64,000 nt of DNA, taken from contig NZ_JABBGB010000003.1 of the NCBI RefSeq assembly GCF_012927185.1, positions 1-64,000 on the forward strand, written 5' to 3'. Each line of letters starts with the position of its first letter. Positions within the stretch are counted from its first letter, which is position 1. Shown here one piece after another: positions 27,574 to 35,778 of this stretch. The notes beneath the pieces are model-generated. The model was not told where the DNA came from, did no database searches, and saw only the letters and a list, made by a program, of their open reading frames with translations. The DNA comes from Pseudoflavitalea sp. G-6-1-2 (GTDB lineage: Bacteria; Bacteroidota; Bacteroidia; Chitinophagales; Chitinophagaceae). The translations under genes and the position numbers were made by a program.

Positions 27574-28230
27574 CTAATCGATCAGGTTGTTTTTTACGGC
27601 AAAGAAAACCAGTCCGGCAGTGTTCTTGGAACCGAAGCGTTCCATCAGTCTGTCTTTTATTGCTTCCACGGTACGTGGACTTACTTCTAATTTTTGTGCA
27701 ATTTCATGGGCAGTGAATTCCATGCAGATGTATTTGATAACATCGCGTTCGCGATCGCTGAGTGTGATCTCGCTGTTGAGAGTGGGCACTACTTTTTGTC
27801 TGGCATGGGATTTCTTCAGCAGAATTCTGTTCACGAAATTATTGAGGTAATAGCCTTTGCTCATTACCTCCATTATGGCTTTCTTGATCTCGGCAGGATC
27901 AGCGCTTTTAAGCAGATAACCATTGGCGCCTATTTCCATCATATGGCTCACGAATCTTTCGTCTTCGTACATGGTGAGTGCGATCACGTGTATCTGGGGA
28001 TATTGACGGGCAATGATCTTGGTAGTTTCGATCCCATCTTTCAGGGGCATCCTGAGGTCCATAAGAATCACGTCGGGTTGCTCGGTCAGCCCCGGAATAT
28101 TGTCGAGCAATTCCTGTCCGTTCTCCGCCTCCAGTACAAATTTTATATTGGTGTAGGGACGGAGTGAGAGTATTACTCCTTTCCGAAAGATCTTGTGGTC
28201 GTCTGCGATAGCAACTTTGATGGGTCCCAT
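27574..28230 (-). CDS. NarL/LuxR-family response regulator
   Basis: 218 residues from ATG 28230; the frame extends to 28275 but residues before MGPIKVAIADDHKIF are not typical. Receiver domain: acidic pair ADD near 9-11, phospho-acceptor Asp in ILMDLRMP near 58, switch Thr in IALTMY near 86, and Lys in YLLKSADP near 108. GerE-type HTH: LSDRERDVIKYICMEFTAHEIAQKLEVSPRTVEAIKDRLMERFG near 155-198. It lies 59 bases after the histidine kinase, forming a cognate pair. Its targets are unknown. Confidence 0.92.
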   Translation of the reverse strand: MGPIKVAIADDHKIFRKGVILSLRPYTNIKFVLEAENGQELLDNIPGLTEQPDVILMDLRMPLKDGIETTKIIARQYPQIHVIALTMYEDERFVSHMMEIGANGYLLKSADPAEIKKAIMEVMSKGYYLNNFVNRILLKKSHARQKVVPTLNSEITLSDRERDVIKYICMEFTAHEIAQKLEVSPRTVEAIKDRLMERFGSKNTAGLVFFAVKNNLID

Positions 28231-28289
28231 TGTGTTTTTGATATTGGCATCTAAATTTACAGAATGTATGAACATGATTCACAATTGTG

Positions 28290-29129
28290 TCATTCTGCTA
28301 CAACTTCTTCTTCAACTCTTGGTATTTCAATGGTCACTTTATAGTAAGTCTGCGACATATCTTTTTCAAAATAGATTCTTCCGTGCAATAGCTTGAGGCG
28401 GCTCTGAATATTTTTCAGGCCCAGGCCTACATTGCTTTTGTTGAGTTTTTCAAAATCGCTCTGCGTAATGCCTTTACCATCGTGATGCAGACGGATGTAC
28501 AGTTTGGTACCTCCGAGGTTCTGGGTAAGATGGATGAAGCTGGCATTGCTATGTTTGAGGATATTATTCACCAATTCCTGCACAACGCGGAAAATAATTA
28601 ATTCCTGATCGGGGTGGAGGCGTTCGCGATAATCGTGAAAGCGGCAGCTGGCGTTCATGCTTCCCGATCCGCTGATCTTCTGGAACAGGTCGTTCACAGC
28701 AGATTCGAGACCGAAATTCTTGAGGGTGGGAGGCATGAGGCTGTGGGAGATATTCCGGATCAGCTGAATGGTATCGTCGATGATCTGTTTGGCGTTGTAA
28801 ATGCTTTGGAGCTGAGATGTTTTATCGAGATTCACCAGGTTTTCGTTGAGATAGAGACGGGCAGTGGCAAGCAGAGGGCCTGCATCGTCGTGCAGGTCGG
28901 CTGCGATACGCTGGCGTTCTTCTTCCTGAAGGCGGATAGAGGCATTGAGCAACATCTTTTGTTGTTCCTGCTCCATGCGCTGAAGGGTCAGCTGGTAGCG
29001 GATAACTTTCCGCTGGTGAAATATGATGAAAACGATCAGCCCGATAGTTAATGCCAGCATACCCACAGTACCAAAGAACAGTACCAGTGATACGGGACTA
29101 TCTGTGCTGCTTATCTGAAGGAAGAGCAT
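28290..29129 (-). CDS. Sensor histidine kinase, HisKA_3/NarX-like, without a sensor domain
   Basis: 279 residues. A single N-terminal membrane helix (about 15-40) and a coiled coil lead to EEERQRIAADLHDDAGPLLATARLYL, where the His of DLHDDAG (about 78-84) is the phospho-acceptor. The HATPase_c domain has the N box ELVNNILKHSNA near 190, a D/H-variant G1 box HHDGKGI near 218, and GLGLKNIQSRLKLLHG near 235. No periplasmic or PAS domain exists, so input must come from a partner, plausibly the neighbouring 7-TM proteins. It precedes its response regulator by 59 bases. Confidence 0.92.
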   Translation of the reverse strand: MLFLQISSTDSPVSLVLFFGTVGMLALTIGLIVFIIFHQRKVIRYQLTLQRMEQEQQKMLLNASIRLQEEERQRIAADLHDDAGPLLATARLYLNENLVNLDKTSQLQSIYNAKQIIDDTIQLIRNISHSLMPPTLKNFGLESAVNDLFQKISGSGSMNASCRFHDYRERLHPDQELIIFRVVQELVNNILKHSNASFIHLTQNLGGTKLYIRLHHDGKGITQSDFEKLNKSNVGLGLKNIQSRLKLLHGRIYFEKDMSQTYYKVTIEIPRVEEEVVAE

Positions 29130-29152
29130 GGCCTTGTGAAAGGTAATTGGGT

Positions 29153-29578
29153 TTATAATGGGTTTAATGGTGGCGGATCAAAGAGTTGATCCGGGAATTG
29201 TTTTTCCTGGGATTGGAGCGTATTGGCCTTTTTGGGCATGATTACAGCGATTCCGAAAAGGACATTCTTAATTACAGTAAATATATAATTTATAACTGAC
29301 CATTTGCGCCAATCTTCATCATTCAGGCTAACGGAATAGGTAAAAAAGAAGAATGTTCCTGTTGAGTAGATGAGGATGCTTACAATAACCCAGAATGTGT
29401 AGGAAGAATAAATGAATACAGACTCTGGTTGATTGATTTCTTTGAAGAAATAGAAAAGGCAGAAAACGATGATCAGTATTATTTCTACAGTGATGCTGAG
29501 CGAATCGATACTGCTGTTCTGTGTTCTGAAGAATTCAAAGAAAGAAAAGGCCATGAAAAAAGGGAAAGTGATCAGCAC
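29153..29578 (-). CDS. Membrane protein, C-terminal part of a frameshifted seven-helix gene
   Basis: The frame from GTG 29578 gives 141 residues with four to five hydrophobic helices and a Pro-rich tail (DPPPLNPL). In the same frame the coding signal continues upstream without ATG, GTG or TTG: codons up to about 29863 read as helices and loops (SAYAFLNDIALKF, SAFTVIEFLAFSIFIFLNLRKG) that align with helices 1-3 of the intact paralogue at 26863-27534. GTG 29578 is therefore only an internal codon of a longer gene whose start is in another frame. The gene sits 23 bases upstream of the histidine kinase. Confidence 0.6.
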   Translation of the reverse strand: MLITFPFFMAFSFFEFFRTQNSSIDSLSITVEIILIIVFCLFYFFKEINQPESVFIYSSYTFWVIVSILIYSTGTFFFFTYSVSLNDEDWRKWSVINYIFTVIKNVLFGIAVIMPKKANTLQSQEKQFPDQLFDPPPLNPL

Positions 29579-29900
29579 AATGTTTTTGAGCCTTCCTTTA
29601 CGGAGATTGAGAAAGATGAAAATGGAGAAGGCCAGAAACTCAATTACTGTAAAGGCGCTGAGCAGTATATAAATGAGGTCGTCCTGCTTGCCTGTGTGAT
29701 ACAGAAACTTGAGTGCGATATCATTCAGAAAAGCGTAAGCAGAGTAAAATAAAATTACCCTTATGTCTGTTTTTTTGTTCCTTTTCAGGAAAAAGAAAAA
29801 CAGACATAAGGGTATTAAGTGAGAATAAATACTAATATTTTTGAATAGAGCCTCTATATTAAATAGCGTTTAATATCGCCAAATATATAAAAGGCATCAT
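29579..29900 (-). pseudogene. Out-of-frame 5' part of the seven-helix membrane gene
   Basis: ATG at 29900, 19 bases after the stop of the upstream gene, starts MMPFIYLAILNAI and hits TAA at 29861-29859. Skipping one base at 29867-29861 (plus strand around TTAAATAGC) joins it to FNIEALFKNISIYSHLIPLCLFFFFLKR and then to the whole downstream frame. The product would be about 248 residues, similar to the 223 of the paralogue. Either the gene is inactivated, the assembly has a one-base error next to a T run, or a +1 shift occurs at AUU-UAA-U. Confidence 0.6.
29756..29814. repeat. 19-bp perfect inverted repeat, long hairpin
   Basis: Arms TACCCTTATGTCTGTTTTT (29756-29774) and its exact complement (29796-29814) are separated by 21 bases that can pair further (TTCCT/AGGAA). 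It lies inside the frameshifted membrane gene but could also serve as the terminator of the gene ending at 29920, as a T-rich stretch follows on the minus strand. Confidence 0.85.
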
Positions 29901-29919
29901 GAAGTTCAAATATTTTCTA

Positions 29920-30330
29920 TTAGTCGATAGTCCAATTCCAATCATCAACACCTGCACCGCCATCAGTAGTAGGCACGGGGCGTGAAGTTGGTCTGCGTTC
30001 GATACGATCAGCAACGATTCCTTTTTCGAAGCTCAGCTGGCCTTCTTTGGTAACGGTAGAATATTCGATGATGGTTTTGCCATCAGCGTCCAAACCAACA
30101 TAAACCAGTGTTTTTTCGCCCATTTCGTTGTAGGCATTGTAAAACTGAATACCAACACAACCGGGTTGAGCCAGAATTGTTTCGATGATGTTACGGCCGA
30201 TTACATAGCAATAAGAATCCTGGGGATTAGCCACCTGGTAGTCTTTAACCATTTGAGCTCCGAGCTCATAGCCGATCTCTTCACCAATTGCTTCAATTGT
30301 ACGTTTAGTGATGAGTTCGTTTTGCATCAT
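29920..30330 (-). CDS. Conserved-looking hypothetical protein, about 136 residues
   Basis: From ATG 30330 (or 30327) the protein starts MMQNELITKRTIEAIGEEIGYELGAQMVKDYQ; the frame is open to 30420 but the extra residues look non-coding. The body holds YCYVIGRNIIETILAQPGCVGIQFYNAYNEMGEKTLVYVGLDADGKTIIEY, which has the regularity of a conserved cytoplasmic fold with a possible functional Cys near residue 60. The C-terminal 40 residues are basic and then Gly/Asp/Trp-rich (DGGAGVDDWNWTID). I think similar proteins occur in other Chitinophagaceae, but I cannot name a domain. It is the first gene before the membrane protein-kinase-regulator set. Confidence 0.75.
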   Translation of the reverse strand: MMQNELITKRTIEAIGEEIGYELGAQMVKDYQVANPQDSYCYVIGRNIIETILAQPGCVGIQFYNAYNEMGEKTLVYVGLDADGKTIIEYSTVTKEGQLSFEKGIVADRIERRPTSRPVPTTDGGAGVDDWNWTID

Positions 30331-31302
30331 AGTAGTAAGTTTAAGAGGTTTAGAATAGTAGTTCCGAGCCGTAAAAGAACCTCCAAAAAAAAAGGTGGGC
30401 AACAGGGGGAAAGGGTCCACAAAATGGATTAAATTGCCTGCGATTCAGGCGTGTAGTGAGTTTACGAGGATTTGAGAGGTAGTACTACGATGTAAAAATG
30501 AGTAGAAACTCTGTGGCAGCACAGTATTTTTACTATGGTAAATTTCTCAAAATGAGTGTGGAAAACTTACGATACCTATCGGAGTTGTACACAATTCGTG
30601 CCTGATTGTGGAAAAGTCTTCTTAAAATTCAATGGATCTTAAAAACGGGGCTGCAATACCGGCGCTCTGAATTTGCATTTACATGAAAATCAGCTTATTT
30701 TTCAGATTACCGGATTTGCCGGACGACCATAGGAGACTGAAAGGATGATTTGGAAAATATAAAAGAGGATATGCGGCTTCGCAAAGAATAGAGGAAAGGA
30801 TAAAAAAGGAAAAGAAGAAGTTGACTGATATTGGATTTGCCGGATTTTCAACGGATAATTGGAAATACTTTCTGGACGGTAAACTCAGGACATTGGATAA
30901 TCGAAGAGGATGCTTATCTTTTACCAATCAACTTCAGAACAAATATATTTCAGTGACAGTCAGACCACAAGAGCATTAATGCTCAATTTTGGCTGTTCGG
31001 TAAATACTTTTAAGTTCGTAATTGTTCCAGTATCGGTGTCTGTAATTTCCCGATACGGATTTTGATAAGACTAACTTCCATTGTTACAAAGAGCACACCG
31101 GCATTGGGCCGGACCTCTGAAGGTTAAGGGCTGATGCAGCAACCAGTGCAGTTGGCTGTGGCAATGGCGAGGCTGATTGAGAGTTTGAGTCACGGTGTGG
31201 TCAACGTGTTTTTCACGGGATTTTATACCCGTCAACAATGATGGTCCACCGGCTTCGTTTATACGTTACTAACCCAACCAATAAAGTCAAACCTGCCCCG
31301 TT
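30331..31302. other. Gene-free AT-rich region upstream of an orphan response regulator
   Basis: About 970 bases with no convincing gene on either strand. It contains repeat copy A (30812-31013) and a 12-base direct repeat GGATTTGCCGGA at about 30710 and 30833. A GC-richer stretch at 31095-31200 could fold but matches no riboswitch class I know. The right end is the leader of the response regulator gene at 31303. Confidence 0.6.
30812..31013 (+). repeat. Repeat copy A shared with 36482-36681
   Basis: This aligns along its full length to 36482-36681. Shared landmarks in the same order and spacing are AGTTGACTGA, ATTGGATTT, TGGACGGT, GGACATTGGAT, AATCAACTTCA, ACAAGAGCA and TTCGGTA. The outer part has inverted ends: AAGTTGACTGA on the left and the complement of TGAAGTTGATTG on the right. 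Both copies lie about 300 bases before an orphan LuxR-type regulator gene. Confidence 0.75.
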
Positions 31303-31962
31303 ATGAGCGCTGAACTGGTAATCAAGGTATCCATAGCCGACGATCACAAGATTTTCCGCGATGGCATTAAAATGGCTCTCAAAGGCAAAGAATACCTGAA
31401 AATCCTCTGGGAAGCCGAGGATGGAAAAGATCTGATGCACAAGATGAAGCTGAAAAAACCAGATGTTCTTCTCATGGACATCCGGATGCCCGAAGTAGAC
31501 GGTGTAAATGCCATCGGAATTCTCCGCAAAGAATATAGCGAAGTGAAGATTGTGGTGCTCACCATGTATGATGATCAGGAAATGATCACCAAAATGATGG
31601 AAATGGGCGCCAACGCCTATCTCACCAAAACTTCAGATCCGGAAGAGATCTACCAGGCCATCCTCGCCTGCATGAACGAAGACTTCTATTTCAACGACCT
31701 CGTAAACAAGGCCGTTCTTTCAAAACTTCAAACCAGAAAACAGGTAAGACAATTCTACCCCAATCCCATCAAGTTCTCGGAAAAAGAAATCCGCATTCTC
31801 CGCCTGCTGGCTGAAGACAAAACCACCGAGGAAATTTCCAAAGAAGTGTTTCTCAGTCCACGCACAGTTGAAACCATCCGCCAGAATATGAAATCGAAAG
31901 TCGGCGCAAAAACCATTGCCGGGCTGATCATGTATGGCATGCGAAATAAACTCATCGATTGA
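31303..31962 (+). CDS. Orphan NarL/LuxR-family response regulator
   Basis: 219 residues. Receiver: VSIADDHKIFRDGI near 8-21, phospho-acceptor Asp in VLLMDIRMPEVDG near 59, switch Thr in VVLTMYDD and Lys in YLTKTSDPEE near 109. HTH: FSEKEIRILRLLAEDKTTEEISKEVFLSPRTVETIRQNMKSKVGAKTIAGLIMYGMRNKLID. It is closest in sequence to the regulators at 27574 and 36918. No kinase is adjacent on its strand: the next gene to the left is 970 bases away and to the right is convergent. It may be driven by one of the two kinases in the region. Confidence 0.92.
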   Translation: MSAELVIKVSIADDHKIFRDGIKMALKGKEYLKILWEAEDGKDLMHKMKLKKPDVLLMDIRMPEVDGVNAIGILRKEYSEVKIVVLTMYDDQEMITKMMEMGANAYLTKTSDPEEIYQAILACMNEDFYFNDLVNKAVLSKLQTRKQVRQFYPNPIKFSEKEIRILRLLAEDKTTEEISKEVFLSPRTVETIRQNMKSKVGAKTIAGLIMYGMRNKLID

Positions 31963-32565
31963 TCTTTCGATCTGTCGCTAACTGATCTTTCGACCGGCCG
32001 GCATTCCTTGCTGCAGGTTGTACCCCTGCACAATCAGCTGCCGCCGTTTACTGCTCCCTTCCGAAACAATTGCAGCGATAGAATGCGATGCTGCTTTAAA
32101 AAGGCCGGAACCCCTGAGGACAGTTAATGTCACCTCCCGGCATTTGCACTCCTGTTAAGAAAATACTTCAGGCACTAAAGGTTAGTAACTGTAACGACGG
32201 GTATACCATTCCCTTCTGATGCCAGGTGCAGCTTCCGATTCAAAAATGTAAAAGCCGTTTAACCGATTGCAGGATTCCGGCCCACTCATAGGAGCGCTGA
32301 GCCTGTTTGAAATACAAACGCGTGTGTTCCCGCGTGCGCTACTTACAGAGGCTTTACCATATCCCATTGCTTCAGGTTCAGACTGAAGGGTGACAGGCCC
32401 AACGGGTTTAAGCTATCAATATATAGCGGTTATAAAACAACGCTAGTGTATTATTCAGAGCAATTTGTCTGATGCATCATTGTCGGCTGGTTTACTGCAT
32501 GCAATAAAATTCCCTTCAGGAAAATTCTTCCTGTTGACAGCTTATCGAACATGGTTAAAAACTGA
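31963..32565. other. Gene-free region between convergent response regulators
   Basis: About 600 bases. Just after the regulator stop there is a direct repeat TGATCTTTCGA (31960-31970 and 31983-31993). No credible gene and no U-tailed terminator were recognised; a 61-residue minus frame at 32182-32367 lacks features. Confidence 0.5.
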
Positions 32566-33225
32566 TCAGATATACACCAGACCGCTCTTTATGGCATACA
32601 TCGCAAGCCCTACACGGTTCTGCACTCCCAATCTCAGAAAGAGGTTATCTCTGATAGTATCGAGAGAACGCATCGGGATATTCATAATTGCTGCGATAGA
32701 TTTGTAGGTGTCTTCCGAAGTAGTGAGTTTCAGAAATCTGGTCTCCTGTTCAGTTAATCCCCGCTTGCCGAGCAGATCATCCCGCAATGAGCTGCACCAG
32801 GTTGCAATGATGCGGCCTGCAGGATTATTGGCATAATAATATCCTTCTTCCATGATCGTTTTAATGGCTGTTCTCAATTCCGTCTCACTGGCATCTTTTT
32901 TGATAAATCCGCGCGCGCCTGCATGCAGCATCCTGATAAGAAATGTTTCTGTATCGTGCATGCTTATCACCAGCATTCTGATACCAGGATATTTAACCTG
33001 AATGAATTTTGCAGTTTCGCATCCATCCATTTCCGGCATGTTAATATCGAGTATCAGCAAATCGGGAATGAATCCTTTTTGCAACTGATCGATCACTTCC
33101 TTTCCATTGCCTGCTTCGAGTATTACCTGAAACTCAACTGATTTTTCGAGGAGAGAGCGGAATGCCTGACGAACGAGTGTATGATCTTCTGCCAACCCTA
33201 CTTTGAGAATGGTTGCTTCATTCAT
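32566..33225 (-). CDS. NarL/LuxR-family response regulator (pair of the 33218 kinase)
   Basis: 219 residues. Receiver: VGLAEDHTLVRQAF, phospho-acceptor Asp in LLILDINMPEMDG near 58, LVISMHD, and Lys in FIKKDASE near 108. HTH: LTEQETRFLKLTTSEDTYKSIAAIMNIPMRSLDTIRDNLFLRLGVQNRVGLAMYAIKSGLV. The recognition helix is more divergent than in the other three regulators here, having RSLDTIRDN for the usual RTVExxR. Its start overlaps the kinase stop by 8 bases, so this is a tightly coupled pair. Confidence 0.92.
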   Translation of the reverse strand: MNEATILKVGLAEDHTLVRQAFRSLLEKSVEFQVILEAGNGKEVIDQLQKGFIPDLLILDINMPEMDGCETAKFIQVKYPGIRMLVISMHDTETFLIRMLHAGARGFIKKDASETELRTAIKTIMEEGYYYANNPAGRIIATWCSSLRDDLLGKRGLTEQETRFLKLTTSEDTYKSIAAIMNIPMRSLDTIRDNLFLRLGVQNRVGLAMYAIKSGLVYI

Positions 33226-34012
33226 GTGTATTGCTGTTTATCGGGATGGAAATGCGGAAACTGGTTCCGGAGGGCTTGCCTGGGAGGATCAGCAGTTGAC
33301 CTCCCATCAGCTTTGTTCTTTTGCCAATGTTGATGATGCCGGACCCCTGTCTGAGACCTTCTGCATTCACAGACATGCCGATGCCATTGTCGTCGATGCT
33401 CAGATAAATGCCGGGATCGGTATAGGATAATCTGATCAGTACTTTGGTTGCCCTTGAATGTTTGAGTATGTTCTGCAGACATTCCTGAACAATGCGCAGT
33501 AATAACAGTTCCTTGGCGCTATCGATCGACCGCTCTTCTCCATCGATCTGCAATTCAACATGAGGCAGATCGAGCTGATTGATCTTTGCGGCTTCTGATT
33601 GCAGCGCATTCACCAATCCGCGGTCTTCCAGTATATCGCTGTTCATGCCCCTTGCGATATCACGCAGCTGATCCATGGCTGTGCTGAGCAGGCTGACGGA
33701 GCCATTGACGGTGCTTTCCTGTTCCGGATCACTGAATGGGAGTAGCCTGGCCAGATGCAGTTTTACTGTGATAAGCGATAGCCCGATACTATCGTGTATC
33801 TCTCTGGCGATGCTTCTGAAAACGGCTTCCTGAGCCGCAACTTCAGTTGAAATCAATTGCCGATTGAAATGATTCTTTAAACCTGAGATGCTATCCAGGT
33901 AAGAACCCTGCTGGTTTCTGTACCGGAGAATAGCAGCTGAGAGCAACAGCAGCGACAGGAGGGATAATCCCAGTGCTGTGCCCATGATCAGAAATAAAAG
34001 TGGCTGGTTCAT
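33218..34012 (-). CDS. Sensor histidine kinase, HisKA_3/NarX-like, with one membrane helix
   Basis: 264 residues. One N-terminal helix (LFLIMGTALGLSLLSLLLLSAAILRY) anchors a linker without a sensor domain. The dimerisation box RSIAREIHDSIGLSLITVKLHL has the phospho-acceptor His in EIHDSIG near residue 72. HATPase: N box IVQECLQNILKHSRA near 170, IDDNGIGM near 200, SGIINIGKRTKLMGGQL near 218. It is 18 bases downstream of the barstar-family gene and overlaps the regulator by 8 bases, so barstar-like, kinase and regulator form one operon. Confidence 0.92.
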   Translation of the reverse strand: MNQPLLFLIMGTALGLSLLSLLLLSAAILRYRNQQGSYLDSISGLKNHFNRQLISTEVAAQEAVFRSIAREIHDSIGLSLITVKLHLARLLPFSDPEQESTVNGSVSLLSTAMDQLRDIARGMNSDILEDRGLVNALQSEAAKINQLDLPHVELQIDGEERSIDSAKELLLLRIVQECLQNILKHSRATKVLIRLSYTDPGIYLSIDDNGIGMSVNAEGLRQGSGIINIGKRTKLMGGQLLILPGKPSGTSFRISIPINSNTHE

Positions 34013-34030
34013 ATTTGGGTGGTAAAGATT

Positions 34031-34432
34031 TTACTCGTCGGTAAGCAACTTGAAAAAAACACCTTCTTTCTGCCAGTTGGCCGCAGCATTTTCAAAGACT
34101 GCTGTGAGTACAGCGTACTCTTCCCCCAGCATATCGCGCAGGATCTTTGAATGGGTGAATGCAAAAAGGTATCCGCTGGCCGGTGCAAATGAATAATCGA
34201 GCAGGCATTCTTCCAGCGCATCGAAATTGTGTCCGAAATAATCGGGCAGTTCTGCTACTTCATGCAATGCCCGGAAGAGGCCGCTGCGGTTGGGTATAAA
34301 GAGTGCATTGATGGAATAACATTTGATTTTTTTCGACAAGGCATGGGTACGGAGGATGTCGAGATCATCACGAAGTGACGGACATATGTAAACGCCGTTC
34401 TGGCCCGACTGAAATATGCGATCGGTATTCAT
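34031..34432 (-). CDS. Barstar-family protein (putative ribonuclease inhibitor)
   Basis: 133 residues. The barstar signature is visible in the middle: SKKIKCYSINALFIPNRSGLFRALHEVAELPDYFGHNFDALEECLLDY (about 33-80), with the characteristic LPxYFGxNxDALxECLxD helix that contacts the barnase active site. The C-terminal part (FTHSKILRDMLGEEYAVLTAVFENAAANWQKEGVFFKLLTD) also fits the fold. Barstars neutralise secreted or polymorphic-toxin RNases of the barnase type. No such RNase gene is present nearby. Instead it lies 18 bases before a histidine kinase, so it is an orphan immunity gene or has been recruited for regulation. Confidence 0.82.
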   Translation of the reverse strand: MNTDRIFQSGQNGVYICPSLRDDLDILRTHALSKKIKCYSINALFIPNRSGLFRALHEVAELPDYFGHNFDALEECLLDYSFAPASGYLFAFTHSKILRDMLGEEYAVLTAVFENAAANWQKEGVFFKLLTDE

Positions 34433-34489
34433 ACAATGTGTTGTATTGACAATAAATAACTGAAATGGAATGGGAGGAGGGATCTGCGA

Positions 34490-35308
34490 TTATCTGACTG
34501 GCACCGCGCTGTCGACCAGCTTCGCATGCGGAGATAGCCTTCGGCTGTGAAAATACAAAAACCTCTGTTGATTTCTTGTGTTCGGATGGTATCTGTTACT
34601 GTTTACCCTGTTTTCTTTTTTCCACATAGTATCCGGTTCATCATCATAATACAAGGCATAGGGATCAGTGATCGTGTCTTTTGTCCGCATTGTTGTTGCC
34701 GGCTGGTATACATCCCGGCATAAGGAATAGGCATCGGTGCTGGTATCTCTTTGCCGGAATGGCTGCAGATAGCTCTGCCAGAGAAAGTAAAGCAGCTGCT
34801 TTGTTTTGAAGGAAGCGATAGGGGCGGTTAATGCTGTATCTTTTTTGTGAATGGAAACTGAATCATTGCGACTTGTTCCAAAGCATAACGACCAGGGATG
34901 TTCGAGGGTGTCTCTAATTCCTGGCAGCCTGTGCGGGCATCTGAGAGAAGAGGCGCTGAGATTGGGCCCGGGGCATAAAGGTGAACGAAGAATTGCCCGC
35001 ATCAGATTATCCCTTACATGCAGCAGCATGTTCACGGGCAATAGAAAGGCATTCAGCAGGTGAGTGGTAAACGCAGGCAGCTGCCTGATTTCCGGAAGAT
35101 GGGAGTACCGGGATATTGCTTTGTTGATTGAGACCGGGGTTCCGGCTGTGGCCAGCCGGACTGCTGATGGCTGAAGAGTACAATGTTTGGAGGCGCTGTC
35201 GCAGTGAATTGTTTTTTGATTTACTTCTGACAGATCAGTTGAGTGATGGTCAGAAAAGATCTGTAAGCCTGACAGCAGGCCTGCGATCATAATGGAATGA
35301 AAGGGCAT
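34490..35308 (-). CDS. Orphan hypothetical protein, possibly exported
   Basis: About 272 residues from ATG 35308 (MPFHSIMIAGLLSGLQIFS, a weak signal or membrane segment); ATG 35344 is also in frame. Codon use resembles its neighbours, which supports coding, but I recognise no family. It has several Cys, a hydrophobic middle (FTTHLLNAFLLPVNMLLHV) and a C-terminal pair of similar motifs (TSTDAYSLCRDVY and TITDPYALYYDDE). It is 57 bases upstream of the barstar-family gene on the same strand and may be the first gene of that operon. A 16-bp hairpin lies just before it. Confidence 0.5.
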   Translation of the reverse strand: MPFHSIMIAGLLSGLQIFSDHHSTDLSEVNQKTIHCDSASKHCTLQPSAVRLATAGTPVSINKAISRYSHLPEIRQLPAFTTHLLNAFLLPVNMLLHVRDNLMRAILRSPLCPGPNLSASSLRCPHRLPGIRDTLEHPWSLCFGTSRNDSVSIHKKDTALTAPIASFKTKQLLYFLWQSYLQPFRQRDTSTDAYSLCRDVYQPATTMRTKDTITDPYALYYDDEPDTMWKKENRVNSNRYHPNTRNQQRFLYFHSRRLSPHAKLVDSAVPVR

Positions 35309-35384
35309 ACAAAATGATTGAAGGTTACCCTGTAAGGGCAACATGAATGAAAGGTGTGAATAGCAGGTTGCAGCACCTGATAAT

Positions 35385-35424
35385 GGATAAGCTCATGGGC
35401 CTGGGTAGCCCATGAGTCTTATCC
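35385..35424. promoter_or_regulatory. Strong stem-loop upstream of the orphan gene
   Basis: GGATAAG + CTCATGGGC pairs with GCCCATGAG + CTTATCC (16 bp, one bulged T, 7-base loop). It lies about 40 to 75 bases before the possible starts of the minus-strand gene, in its expected leader. It has no U tract, so it is more likely an RNA structure or protein site than a terminator. Confidence 0.6.
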
Positions 35425-35778
35425 GGGAGCCTGGGAATTAAGAATGGACAAGTGGCTCCTTTCAGGATTGCATAAACAGAAATCTCGGTTTGCGGGTTAC
35501 AGGAGTATTGCGAATGGAAAAGGAATTCAGTTGTATCTGGCAAAAGACAGCATTGTCGGGATAATGACAGGTTGAATGATTGAATAGCATGATAGTGAGG
35601 TTTAATGTGTAAATCGTATATAACTATAACGTATATGCGAATTATGATTGTAGAACAAATATAACCGGGCAGGAAATTGTAACGAGGGGAAAAAAAACTG
35701 TGAGCAGCGTTATTTTTCCCCTTGTGGTATGGGGAAAAAAGTGTAGTGAAGTTGAAAGGCAGATGGATGAATCAAAAA

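Noticed and set aside
31095-31200. GC-richer structured leader before the 31303 regulator as a riboswitch
   Set aside because: No conserved core of any riboswitch class I know could be matched.
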